Both the position numbers and the translations under genes were made by a program. The notes under the pieces are model-generated. The model did no database searches. It was not told where the DNA came from and worked only from the letters and a program-made list of their open reading frames with translations. A stretch of DNA of 62,044 nt from CAYPHJ01 sp964410485 (GTDB lineage: Bacteria; Desulfobacterota; Binatia; UBA9968). The stretch is from assembly GCA_964410485.1 (NCBI GenBank), contig CAYPHJ010000014.1, positions 1-62,044 on the forward strand, given 5' to 3'. Positions 25,129 through 33,237 of this stretch are shown in pieces. Position 1 is the first letter of the stretch; each line of letters opens with the position of its first letter.

Positions 25129-25374
25129 ATGACCCACCCGAAAAAGTCCATTAAGCCCAAGATCACTATCATTGCCAGCAAGGGCGCAAACCAAGCAATC
25201 AATTATCTTTTGGAAGACCGCGATGAGCTGGAATGGCTGGTTGCCATTGGCCGCAATCGCAACGGCGATATTTTCTTCTACGATACGGGCGGAGACATTA
25301 TTCAAGATTTAGGCGCTCTCGAGTACATCAAAGAGAGAATTCTCAGAGATTATTTCGGCGAGTCGGACGAATAA
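25129..25374 (+). CDS. Hypothetical small protein
   Basis: An 81-residue protein of unknown family. A basic N-terminus (THPKKSIKPKITIIASKG) precedes helix NQAINYLLEDRDELEWLV and strands VAIGRNRNGDIFFYDTGG, ending DLGALEYIKERILRDYFGE. ATG at 25129 is preferred to an earlier in-frame codon at 25039 because TTAGGAGGCTGCTTC lies directly upstream. It could be cotranscribed with the GGCT-like gene. Not recognised. Confidence 0.65.
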   Translation: MTHPKKSIKPKITIIASKGANQAINYLLEDRDELEWLVAIGRNRNGDIFFYDTGGDIIQDLGALEYIKERILRDYFGESDE

Positions 25375-25383
25375 CACAAATAC

Positions 25384-25456
25384 ACCCGTGCGGCAAAGCC
25401 GCAACCAGAATCGATCTCCCGCAAAGCATGTCTTGAGCCAGGTCGAAGGAGCGCCA
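25384..25456. repeat. Repeat C copy
   Basis: GTGCGGCAAAGCCGCAACC, then CTCCCGCAAAGCATGTCTTG and GGTCGAAGGAGCGCC. Reverse-complement matches are at 31204-31298 and 21990-22035. Confidence 0.6.
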
Positions 25457-25625
25457 ACGGTCCTGAAAAGATCCTTCGTCAGATTTCCGCGGCTTTTTGG
25501 TTCTAATCTTTCACGACACGCCCTCTCGCCACTCGGCACGGGACCGGTTTACAGTTGCTATTGAGCCGGGCGAGTCGCGTTGTGCACGATTGACTGGGCG
25601 CCGCCTTTCATCTACGGTCGCGGGC

Positions 25626-26852
25626 ATGCGCAGATTTTCTGTCGCCTCGCTGTTTGCCCTGGGCCATCTGCCACCCGAGCGGCGCCGCGCGCTGAACCTC
25701 GTTTTTGCCAGCAGTGTCGCGCTTGTGATGGGCGTAAATTTCATTCAGCCGGCGCTGCCTGCCATGATCGAACCCTTCGGCATCAGCGATGCCGCTCTGG
25801 GGTTGGTGATGACGATGTTGACGGCGCCCGCAATTGTCCTTGCGCCGCTCTTTGGCATGGTGGCAGATCTATTTGGGCGACGACTTCTGCTCGCCTGGGG
25901 CCTGATCCTGTACGGTGTTTTCGGCGCGGCTATGGCTCTCGCGCCCACATTTGCCTGGTTGCTTGTGTTTCGCGCCTTCCAGGGCGTCGCCTACAGTGCC
26001 GTCATTCCGCTGACCATCGTGCTGATCGGCGATCTACTCGAGGGCGATAGTGAAATCAGCGGTCAAGGAATGAAAGTGTTTCTCGACCGTGTAGGCTACC
26101 TTCTCCTTCCTCCGATCGGCGGACTACTTGCGACGATCGCGTGGTACTGGCCTTTCACCGTTTATATTCTGACAGTCCCGTTGGGCATCGCGGCGTTTTT
26201 CTGGATGCCCGAGACCAAAGGTAGACAACAAGCCGGGACCAAAGCGTATCTGGGCGATATGCTTCGGCTCGCGCGCCACCCGCGCCTGCTGATCGCCTTC
26301 AGCGCGGGGTTCTTAAGATTTTTTCTCGATTATGGCTTTCTTACTTTTTTCCCGTTGTTCCTGGTGCGGACACATGGAATTTCCACCGCGCTAGCCGGAC
26401 TCCTCTATGTCTTCTTTTCGGTCGGCGCCATGATTACGTCGAGTCAAGCAGGCCGCTTGGCCGCCGGACGCGATAAGGCTTACCTCTTGTTTATTGCCTT
26501 TCTCGTCAGCGGCGCTGCCGTGGCCGCAGTGCCGTTCATTCCAGGGGTTTGGCTCGTAGGGTCTGCGCTCTTCTTCTATGGTCTGGCCAACGGCGTGATA
26601 TCGCCGATGCAGAAAAGTTTGCTGACCCAGAATGCGCCTGTCGAGCTGCGCGGCGGCATCGTCTCGTGCGACCGTTTGATTCAACAGGTTTCCAAAACCG
26701 CGTCGACATCCATCGTCGGTATTCTGCTGGTATCAGTCGATCTGCCGACTATCTTCTGGTTTTTGGGAACTCTATCGCTGGCCAGCGTGGGATTGATGGC
26801 CGTATTGCTGCCGCGGTCGCCGCACCCGGTTCCCACCCGCGCAAGCTCGTGA
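25626..26852 (+). CDS. MFS transporter
   Basis: A 409-residue 12-TM major facilitator of the drug/metabolite efflux type. It has ALNLVFASSVALVMGVNFIQ, PALPAMIEPFGISDAALGLV, the loop motif GMVADLFGRRLLLAWGLILY, FRAFQGVAYSAVIPLTIVLI, then the second half with FLRFFLDYGFLTFFPLFLV and GLANGVISPMQKSLL. ATG at 25626 gives a normal length; the upstream in-frame extension is arginine-rich and not membrane-like. There is no clear Shine-Dalgarno. Substrate unknown. Confidence 0.85.
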   Translation: MRRFSVASLFALGHLPPERRRALNLVFASSVALVMGVNFIQPALPAMIEPFGISDAALGLVMTMLTAPAIVLAPLFGMVADLFGRRLLLAWGLILYGVFGAAMALAPTFAWLLVFRAFQGVAYSAVIPLTIVLIGDLLEGDSEISGQGMKVFLDRVGYLLLPPIGGLLATIAWYWPFTVYILTVPLGIAAFFWMPETKGRQQAGTKAYLGDMLRLARHPRLLIAFSAGFLRFFLDYGFLTFFPLFLVRTHGISTALAGLLYVFFSVGAMITSSQAGRLAAGRDKAYLLFIAFLVSGAAVAAVPFIPGVWLVGSALFFYGLANGVISPMQKSLLTQNAPVELRGGIVSCDRLIQQVSKTASTSIVGILLVSVDLPTIFWFLGTLSLASVGLMAVLLPRSPHPVPTRASS

Positions 26853-26865
26853 CGCCTTGCGCGGA

Positions 26866-26970
26866 TTTCAAATCTCAGATTTCAGATTGCAAAACTTTTC
26901 CACAGCTCCTTTTCCTCGCGGCCGAGCGGGAAGGATGAAAGAAAGGTATCTGAGATTTGCGATCTGAGAT
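26866..26970. repeat. ATTTCAGAT / ATCTGAGAT word pair
   Basis: CAAATCTCAGATTTCAGATTG on one side and ATCTGAGATTTGCGATCTGAGAT on the other, in inverted orientation around ~50 bp. A similar array is at 23234-23275. It lies between convergent MFS and CDF genes and could form a terminator-like stem. Confidence 0.45.
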
Positions 26971-27046
26971 GCTGCGCGAATGCGAGATGCCGCTCCAGAA
27001 TCACGTCGAGCAGGCTTGTCGCGCCCGAACCAGAAACTCGCGCAGC

Positions 27047-27919
27047 CTAGAAGGCCTTGAACTCCTTGTCCTCTCGGCTCTCGGTCTCGAGCTGAATCGT
27101 CGTGTGCTCGATTCTGAACCGCTCTTTAAGAGTCTCCTCGATGCTGTTGAGCACCTCGTGATGATCCCAGTCCCCTTCCACCACGGCGTGGACGCTCAAA
27201 GTAAAGATATCCGAAGTCACGGCCCAAATGTGCAGGTCATGCACGTTACTGACACCCTCGACCTGTTCGATCGTTTGTCGAACTTCATCGAGCCGGATCC
27301 CTTTAGGCACCGCCTGCATCAGAACACTGAGAGATTCCTTGATCAAATTCCAGGACGCGCGCAGAATCAGAATGCCGATAAAAATGCTGATGAGCGGGTC
27401 CGCAACATACCAGCCGGTGCCAAGCATCACCAGCCCGGCAATCACCGCTCCCACCGAGCCCAGCGCATCGCTTGCAACGTGCAGGAAAGCGCCACGCAAG
27501 TTCAAATTCTCCCGATGGCCGCCGAACAAAATGATTGCCGCAGTCAGATTTACGAGGAAACCGATTGCAGCGACAATGACCATGCCCAGGCTCTCCACCG
27601 GCGGCGGCTCCTGGACGCGAGTGAAAGCGGCGGCAAATATGACTCCGACAATCAGCCACAACATCAAGCCGTTGAACAACGCGGCCAGAATTTCGATGCG
27701 ATGAAAGCCGTAGGTTCTTTCAAGTGTCGCCGGACGGCGGGCAAGACGAAAAGCAAAAAGGCTCAGAGCCAGCGCTCCTATGTCGGACAACATGTGACCC
27801 GCGTCTGACAACAAAGCCAAACTGTTGGTGAGAAATCCAGCAATGACTTCGGCAAAGAAATAGCAGCAAGTAATGCCAAGCGCCCATTTGAGGCGGCGTG
27901 TTTCAGAATTTCGGTCCAT
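27047..27919 (-). CDS. Cation diffusion facilitator (CzcD/ZnT-type) exporter
   Basis: A 290-residue CDF metal/proton antiporter. It has six TM segments. TM2 holds SLALLSDAGHMLSDIGALA, giving the H42/D46 half of the HDHD metal site. TM5 holds FLHVASDALGSVGAVIAGL, with the matching His and Asp. This pattern is usual for Zn2+/Co2+/Cd2+ selective members. A C-terminal cytoplasmic alpha/beta domain runs from DEVRQTIEQVEGVSNVHDLH to FRIEHTTIQLE. ATG start. No histidine-rich loop. It likely exports zinc or cadmium from the cytoplasm. Confidence 0.93.
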   Translation of the reverse strand: MDRNSETRRLKWALGITCCYFFAEVIAGFLTNSLALLSDAGHMLSDIGALALSLFAFRLARRPATLERTYGFHRIEILAALFNGLMLWLIVGVIFAAAFTRVQEPPPVESLGMVIVAAIGFLVNLTAAIILFGGHRENLNLRGAFLHVASDALGSVGAVIAGLVMLGTGWYVADPLISIFIGILILRASWNLIKESLSVLMQAVPKGIRLDEVRQTIEQVEGVSNVHDLHIWAVTSDIFTLSVHAVVEGDWDHHEVLNSIEETLKERFRIEHTTIQLETESREDKEFKAF

Positions 27920-27956
27920 GATGGAAATCTGTCAAATCAGAGCACAGTTCGAGACA

Positions 27957-28071
27957 TTCAAGCCGTTCAAGCCCTCACCTCTGTTCCTCCCCCGCGACGC
28001 GGGGGAGGATGAAGGAGGAGGTTTGAACGACTGGAACGATTGGAACGACTTGAACGGCTGTCACGGCTGAG
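27957..28071. repeat. Inverted pair of 9-bp word arrays
   Basis: Left CATTCAAGCCGTTCAAGCC and right GAACGACTGGAACGATTGG... to GAACGGCTG, four units of 9 bp. The spacer includes CCCCCGCGACGCGGGGGAGG. It sits between two minus-strand genes (CDF and mltA) and ends at the mltA stop codon. Confidence 0.65.
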
Positions 28072-29281
28072 TGTTGTCCTTCTGCGACTTTCTTAGCGAC
28101 AAGAAGTAGAGTTTGCCCGGACGGTTCATCCAGCCGGCGGCAGCTCCGGCCTGAGCGCCGGTACCAAAATAAAGGTCCACCCGCCGCGGGCCGACAATCG
28201 CCGATCCGGTATCCTGGTTCAGAACAAAACGGGAGAAAGCCAGCCATTGCGTCACTTCTCCAGATCCGTCGACGATCGGTCGCTCCGTGGAAACGAAAGC
28301 CAACGCACCTCTTGGGAATAGCCGCGCGTCGGTAGCAATCGAACGCCCGGCCGTCAAAGGAACTTCAAGGTGGCCCAGCGGACCTTCTCCGATAAAACGA
28401 AAGAAGACGTAGCTCTCGTTATGGAACAAAACTTCATTGCGCTCGTGTGGATGCTCTCTCAAATAGCGCTTTAGCCGCTGCATGGACATCTGTTCTTTTG
28501 GAATCTTTCCCCTTTCGATCAGAAGCTTTCCGATGCTCCGGTAAGATCGGCCGTTCCGTGCCGCGTAGCCAACGTTCAGCCGCCTTCCGTCCGGTAGTTG
28601 CAAAACCCCGGAACCCTGAATGTGAAGAAAAAAAAGCTCCACAGGATCCTTCACCCATGCAATTTCGTACCCCTTGCCACGCAAGGAACCCAACTGATCG
28701 ATCTCCCGGCGCGAGTAGTAGGGAACGAGCGTCTTCGCTTCGCGCCGGCCCACGACTTTCTTTATTGTTCGACTGGGCGCCGGACCGACTTGCTCCGCAA
28801 CGATTAGATCGTCCGGCTTGCCATAAATCGGATACGCGTATTCCGCAGATGGCACCAAACTGGCTGGGATCACCGGCTGATAATAGCCTGTAAAAAGAAC
28901 CGGCGCCGCCTCTGCCTCGGGCGAGGAAGGAACCAGTTCGAATCTCGCGTGAAATTCCCTGCGCCAGCATTCGCGGCACTGCCAATGGACGAGCAATTCT
29001 TCAAACGCCAGGAGAGTGCGCGTTACCTCGCGCGCCGTGACACGACGTGGCTGCTCTCCGACAATGCGGTCGGCCGGTAAGCGTTGCAAATAGTGTACGC
29101 TCCGGCGGAGCGTGTAGCGCAGGGAGTCCGAATCGAGATCGTCGTCGAGTGCGGGAACACCCGATGGCCAGCTTGGGAGTGCTGTCGCAACCACTAAAAA
29201 TAGAAATACAGCAATGCCACGTAGCACCTCGCGCCGGATGTTGCGCGTCTTGCAGCGATTCGTCAGTTGAGCGAAACTCAT
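28061..29281 (-). CDS. mltA: Membrane-bound lytic murein transglycosylase A
   Basis: A 406-residue MltA-family enzyme that cleaves peptidoglycan glycan strands with 1,6-anhydro bond formation. A membrane-anchoring segment (GIAVFLFLVVATALPSWPSG) is followed by the MltA domain (VLFTGYYQPVIPASLVPSA, VDLFFLHIQGSG-like phrase VELFFLHIQGSGVLQLPDGR, RSYRSIGKLLIERGKIP). The C-terminal 3D domain has SAIVGPRRVDLYFGTGAQAG, with the catalytic Asp in VDLYFG. No lipobox Cys is obvious, so it is probably tethered by the N-terminal helix. Start ATG 29281. The divergent zincin gene begins within a few bp. Confidence 0.92.
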   Translation of the reverse strand: MSFAQLTNRCKTRNIRREVLRGIAVFLFLVVATALPSWPSGVPALDDDLDSDSLRYTLRRSVHYLQRLPADRIVGEQPRRVTAREVTRTLLAFEELLVHWQCRECWRREFHARFELVPSSPEAEAAPVLFTGYYQPVIPASLVPSAEYAYPIYGKPDDLIVAEQVGPAPSRTIKKVVGRREAKTLVPYYSRREIDQLGSLRGKGYEIAWVKDPVELFFLHIQGSGVLQLPDGRRLNVGYAARNGRSYRSIGKLLIERGKIPKEQMSMQRLKRYLREHPHERNEVLFHNESYVFFRFIGEGPLGHLEVPLTAGRSIATDARLFPRGALAFVSTERPIVDGSGEVTQWLAFSRFVLNQDTGSAIVGPRRVDLYFGTGAQAGAAAGWMNRPGKLYFLSLRKSQKDNTQP

Positions 29282-29286
29282 TAGCG

Positions 29287-29655
29287 TTGGACGAAAACGA
29301 AATCAGAAAAGAAGTTGCTCTCGTGCTGGACAGGTTGCCGCGCCAGTTTCGCGACGGCTTGCGCAACGTTGAAGTTGTTGTGGAAAAAAGGCCCGGGCGA
29401 GCTTTGCTCCGTTCCGTTGGACTCGACCCTCGGCATGAGACCCTCTATGGACTCTATCAAGGCGTTCCCCTTCCCGAACGTTCCGAATTGTTCCCCCCTA
29501 TTTTACCAGACAAAATCAGTATTTTCTCCGAACCCCTTCTCAGAGACTTTACCGACCCCGGAGAGCTGCGTGAACAGGTCAGAACGACCCTCCTGCACGA
29601 GATCGCCCATTACTTTGGGTTTGATGATGACGAACTCGACAAGCTGGGCTATTAA
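29287..29655 (+). CDS. Metallopeptidase family protein (zincin, DUF1025-type)
   Basis: A ~122-residue minimal zincin. Helix ENEIRKEVALVLDRLPRQFRDGL is followed by strands NVEVVVEKRPG, LYGLYQGVPLPERS, the phrase LPDKISIFSEPLLRDF and TTLLHEIAHYFGFDDDELDKLGY. The last carries HExxHxxGxxD, whose two His and Asp/Glu bind zinc. The open frame continues upstream to 29047 but that part is antisense to mltA and not conserved-looking. TTG at 29287 gives the family's usual length, with a weak GAGCGA upstream. The substrate is unknown. Confidence 0.82.
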   Translation: MDENEIRKEVALVLDRLPRQFRDGLRNVEVVVEKRPGRALLRSVGLDPRHETLYGLYQGVPLPERSELFPPILPDKISIFSEPLLRDFTDPGELREQVRTTLLHEIAHYFGFDDDELDKLGY

Positions 29656-29668
29656 ACGCGTAGGAATA

Positions 29669-29760
29669 ATGGAGTGCTGGAGTACTGGAGTAGTGGGTAT
29701 TCTGAAAAATTCGGACCCCATCACTCCACCACTCCATTACTCCATTGCTCCATTGCTCCA
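29669..29760. repeat. Inverted pair of GGAGT 9-bp word arrays
   Basis: Left units GGAGTGCTG, GAGTACTG, GAGTAGTGG; right units CACTCCACC, ACTCCATTA, CTCCATTGC, TCCATTGCT. The 9-bp period matches the GAACG arrays but the word is different. It lies between the zincin gene and the convergent ornithine cyclodeaminase-like gene, ideally placed to act as a bidirectional terminator. Confidence 0.6.
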
Positions 29761-29777
29761 ATTCACATATTTCTGAT

Positions 29778-30866
29778 TCAATCCCGGATATCCTGCAGGA
29801 ACCACTCCGTTGGCAGTTCTCGCCCCAATCCCTTTTCTCGTGCCAGCTGGTAAACCCTCCCGGCGCACGCGGCAAACTGCAGACCTTGGGTTCCGGCATT
29901 GATGAAAAACGTAATTTGTGCCGGGCTCGTCCTTCCCGGGACTCTGCCTGCTTTTACATCGATGAAGTATTTGAAGTAATCCCCTTTGTAGTTGTCCACC
30001 GCCGGATTGGGAATCCGGTTTCTTTCTTCCGGCTGTCCCGCAATATAACCGACGTTACCGTGCAAGCGAACCATGCCCTCATCCATTGTCTCGATGGTAT
30101 TCCTCCCCAATTTGACCGAGAGGTCACACATCTTGACGACCCGTGGGCCCACTTCGCACGCGCGAACGCAGGTGATATGCGCGCCTTCTTTCAGCCATTC
30201 CGGGTTGTCGAACACCGTCCGGGTCGAATCTGTGCAAGTGGCGATAATATCCGCATCGCGCACCACCAGCTCCGGTGTATCTACGGCAATAACATCCAAA
30301 TCGAGTTTGCCCCTCATCTCCTTCGCGTAGGTCTCGCGATTCGCTCTCGTCGGACTGTACACTTTGACTTTCTTGAGCTTGCGGACATCCGCAAACGCCT
30401 CGAGATAAGTGCGCGCCATCCCTCCCGAGCCAAAGATGCCGACAACCGACGCGTCTTCTCGTGCTAGGTATTTCGCTCCCAACCCGGCGCACGCACCAAC
30501 GCGCATATGCTGGAGGACGCCGTCATTGATGATCGCGAGCGGCTCGCCATCGCGCACGCTGAAAACCATTACCAAACCGCAAAAGGTACCGGGCTTGATA
30601 CAGTACTTCTCTTCGGTAGCCCCATCAGGCCAGTGGACAATATCGGACTTCATCCGGATCGCAAAAACACCAATTTTCCGGCTTGCACCTTCCATCGTGC
30701 CCCAACGATAATAGCCGTCCGGTCGACCGCAGGGCACCCATAGATCCACCCGGGGCCGGTAAACCGCATCGCCTTTCAGAAGATCATCGTAGCCTTCTTC
30801 CAGAGCGTCCAGACAATTTCGCATATCGAATAGCTTTTCGACTTCGCGGTTGTTGATTAACAACAT
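29778..30866 (-). CDS. Ornithine cyclodeaminase/mu-crystallin family protein
   Basis: A 362-residue protein of the OCD/mu-crystallin family (NAD(P)-dependent cyclodeaminases, ketimine reductases and amino-acid dehydrogenases). It starts MLLINNREVEKLFDMRNCLD. The substrate region has GVFAIRMKSDIVHWP and the Rossmann domain has VVGIFGSGGMARTYLEAF. DADIIATCTDSTRTVFDNPE and GAHITCVRACEVGPR are the following conserved blocks. ATG at 30866 is chosen over an upstream in-frame codon at 31028 because TGGGAGGCGCT precedes it. The TATA of the family's SG-A-A motif is altered here (SGGMA). Substrate unknown. Confidence 0.88.
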   Translation of the reverse strand: MLLINNREVEKLFDMRNCLDALEEGYDDLLKGDAVYRPRVDLWVPCGRPDGYYRWGTMEGASRKIGVFAIRMKSDIVHWPDGATEEKYCIKPGTFCGLVMVFSVRDGEPLAIINDGVLQHMRVGACAGLGAKYLAREDASVVGIFGSGGMARTYLEAFADVRKLKKVKVYSPTRANRETYAKEMRGKLDLDVIAVDTPELVVRDADIIATCTDSTRTVFDNPEWLKEGAHITCVRACEVGPRVVKMCDLSVKLGRNTIETMDEGMVRLHGNVGYIAGQPEERNRIPNPAVDNYKGDYFKYFIDVKAGRVPGRTSPAQITFFINAGTQGLQFAACAGRVYQLAREKGLGRELPTEWFLQDIRD

Positions 30867-31361
30867 AGCGCCTCCCAGACTGCCACTTACATTAGCAGAG
30901 AAGGAGAAAAAAACCCACGGAAGAACCAGGATCACACCGGCGGGCGCCAAGCACGCCAAGAAACCGGACAAATCCGAACTCCGAAGCACTAAAAACCGAA
31001 AGAAATCGGAATACTCAAAATTCCACATTCAAAACCCGGATTTCAATTTGAAACCTCGAGCTGTCATTCTGAGGCTTCAGCCGAAGAATCCGCTTTGTTC
31101 TTGCTGGGCGAAATCAAAGCACAAGCAGATGCTTCACTGTGTTCAGCATGACAATACACGTGGCGTATGGCGTATCAATCTCAGCAAACGAACTGCAGTC
31201 CCTATTTACCCTTTGCGCCTTTGCGTCCCTTCGACTGCGCTGGACATGCTTTGCAGGCGATATTCCGAGTTTTTGGTTGCGGCTTTGCAGCGCTGGGTTG
31301 ATTGACATTGAGCTACCCTTGTCGCAATGTAGGCGGAATTCGCCGACCGGGAGGAATCATA
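30867..31361. other. Intergenic region with dispersed repeats
   Basis: This is a divergent promoter region. It contains a TGTCATTCTGAGG...CAGCATGACA inverted element (31062-31154) and a long repeat C copy (31204-31298: CTTTGCGTCCCTTCGACTGC, GACATGCTTTGCAGGCGATA, TTGCGGCTTTGCAGCGCTGG). No gene. Confidence 0.5.
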
Positions 31362-32273
31362 GTGAAGATATTAAGATTCAATGACGACAGGGTGGGCGTG
31401 ATCAGAGATGGAGATAAGGTCGTGGATGTCAGCGACACGATCGGCTCGCGTAAGGCCAAAGGGGCACAGCGAGTCATGGAGGAGATTATCGAGAGCTGGC
31501 CCAAATACAGGCGTCGCTTCGAAAAGATCATGGCCGGCCAAGAAGGCATGCCGCTCGGCAGTGTCAAACTGCTGTGCCCTCTGCCGCGTCCCGGCAAATG
31601 CCTCGCGGCATTCGTCAATTACGTGGATCGACCCGACCGCAGCGCCGACTCGTTGCCGAATGAATATTTCTACAAGTCAAACGATCTCGTTGGCCCTGGC
31701 GGAACCATAGAGTTGATCGATATTCCCCCGGCCGTGGTGTTCCAACCCGAGGCCGAGCTTGCGTTCGTCATCGGGAAAACCGCCAAAAACGTTTCGGAAT
31801 CCGAGGCGATGGATTATGTTTTCGGCTACGTGCCTTTTTTTGATATTTCTACTCGCGGGCTGGTGCGGCGCACTCAATTCGTTCCCAAAGGGCAAGATAC
31901 CCATGCCGCCTGCGGTCCATGGATTATTACAAAAGACGAAATTTCAGATCCCCACAACATTGTGGTGAAGTCATTTACCAACAGTGAACCGCGGCAAAAC
32001 TACAACACCCGATATATGGCTCATAAAATACCCGAGCAGATCTCCTGGTTGACGCGTTTTGTACGCCTGAATCCCGGGGACGTGGTCGCAACCGGCACCT
32101 ACCACGAGGGGCTTAGGCCGATGAATAGCGGCGATACCATAGAGATCGAGTTCGAGAACCTGGGTCGGGCGCAGTTTCGCATAAGTGGCAACAGCCCGCG
32201 CAAAGACGTGGACTGGCTTCCGGGGCGAGATCAGCCGCAGCCGCCTGCGGGCGGCGGCATGCATCGGGTTTAA
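31362..32273 (+). CDS. Fumarylacetoacetate hydrolase family protein
   Basis: A 303-residue FAH-fold protein (hydrolases, decarboxylases or isomerases of aromatic-degradation dicarboxylates). The N-terminal small domain is VKILRFNDDRVGVIRDGDKV. The catalytic domain has KCLAAFVNYVDRPD, FYKSNDLVGPGGTIELIDIP and FQPEAELAFVIGKTAKN with the E-x-E metal ligands. VFGYVPFFDISTRG carries the third ligand region and GDVVATGTYHEGL the C-terminal loop. GTG at 31362 follows CCGGGAGGAATCATA, so it is preferred to the upstream open frame. The C-terminus is Pro/Gly-rich (QPQPPAGGGMH). Confidence 0.9.
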   Translation: MKILRFNDDRVGVIRDGDKVVDVSDTIGSRKAKGAQRVMEEIIESWPKYRRRFEKIMAGQEGMPLGSVKLLCPLPRPGKCLAAFVNYVDRPDRSADSLPNEYFYKSNDLVGPGGTIELIDIPPAVVFQPEAELAFVIGKTAKNVSESEAMDYVFGYVPFFDISTRGLVRRTQFVPKGQDTHAACGPWIITKDEISDPHNIVVKSFTNSEPRQNYNTRYMAHKIPEQISWLTRFVRLNPGDVVATGTYHEGLRPMNSGDTIEIEFENLGRAQFRISGNSPRKDVDWLPGRDQPQPPAGGGMHRV

Positions 32274-32810
32274 ACAGTCTCGGGTCTGGGGTTTAACCTA
32301 GCAGGTTGCTGAAAAAAGATTCGGAATGCTTCGACAGGCTCAGCATGGACGGAAAATCCCTACTCATTTCAAGTTCCTCTCCGTTCGCCCTGAGGTTCTC
32401 GAAGGGTGAACGGAGAGTTTTTCAGCAGCCTGCTAGAAGAGAAAACTTCGAGACTCGAAACCGGGCAGGGGTTAGCGACCGCGGCCCCCCGCCATGGTAG
32501 ATACCACGCCTGCCGCAACTCAACAGGCAATTCAGTGTGTGCCGCCGAGAGTGGCAACCGGCAGGCTTCGTGACAATCCTGTCCTTTGAGGGTCGAAGAA
32601 TCCCTACAGCGACGGCATAAAAGACGCTTCCTGTCGCCGTTTGTCTCTTTCAACGCAACGGCACCTCTTTTGCTCTGTTGGGAGATAAAGGCGGGGCCGC
32701 TAGGAACAACTGCGCAAACTCGCGTATGAGCTGTGTGCTAAATGACACAGGTCCATGAGCATGCGCCTTGGCGCCCTTGCATCGACCGCAACGGAATTGC
32801 TATTTAATTT
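32274..32810. other. Intergenic region with MITE D copy 2
   Basis: Contains D copy 2 (32298-32436) and a CTCGAAAC word (32443-32462). The following ~350 bp shows no supported gene. Confidence 0.5.
32298..32436. repeat. MITE-like element D, copy 2
   Basis: A 139-bp element with near-perfect 19-bp terminal inverted repeats: CTAGCAGGTTGCTGAAAAA at the left, and TTTTTCAGCAGCCTGCTAG at the right. The interior is nearly identical to 2386-2522. It has no ORF of its own. The terminal CTAG at both ends could be part of the TIR or a duplicated target. Confidence 0.82.
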
Positions 32811-33194
32811 GTGCCTGAGATTTGTATGGGGACCATCGAGCTTTTTGACCGGCTGGTTCAAACCTTTCTTGAAACAGAAAAAAACGTCACGGAGAGTTTC
32901 GGGCGGCTGAATGAGGAGCTGCGCAATGTCCAATTGGCCATGCTCGAGAACACCTTCGAGCAGCAGAAAAATGCGGCTGCCGATTGTATCGACGCGATCG
33001 ATCGCCAATTAATAGAGTTATCGGCTTGTATCGAGGAATACAGGCAACTTCAATTGAGCCTGGCCAATTCAAGCGAAGCCATTTCCCACCTGCGCGGGGG
33101 CGCTCCCGTGATGCCGCCGCAGATCGATGGTGAAACGATGGTCTCTTTTGTGTCTCAGCGGATCGATGATTTGAAATCGCAAGGAAAAATCTGA
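32811..33194 (+). CDS. Hypothetical coiled-coil protein
   Basis: A 122-127 residue helical protein with no recognised domain. It has an acidic, heptad-like run (LFDRLVQTFLETEKNVTESF, LNEELRNVQLAMLENTFEQQ, CIDAIDRQLIELSACIEEYR). The C-terminus ends VSFVSQRIDDLKSQGKI. The start is GTG 32811 or ATG 32826; neither has a clear Shine-Dalgarno. The histidine kinase gene follows 43 bp downstream, suggesting cotranscription. It could be an accessory or phase-forming partner of the two-component system; this is inference only. Confidence 0.6.
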   Translation: MPEICMGTIELFDRLVQTFLETEKNVTESFGRLNEELRNVQLAMLENTFEQQKNAAADCIDAIDRQLIELSACIEEYRQLQLSLANSSEAISHLRGGAPVMPPQIDGETMVSFVSQRIDDLKSQGKI

Positions 33195-33237
33195 CCATAG
33201 TTGGTAAAAAAAGCGTCTGGCCGCTGTGGAGGCAAGC

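Noticed and set aside
27957..28071. Short repetitive coding sequence (Asn-Asp-Trp repeats)
   Set aside because: The open frames only translate the 9-bp words; no start signal and the pattern is shared by non-coding arrays.
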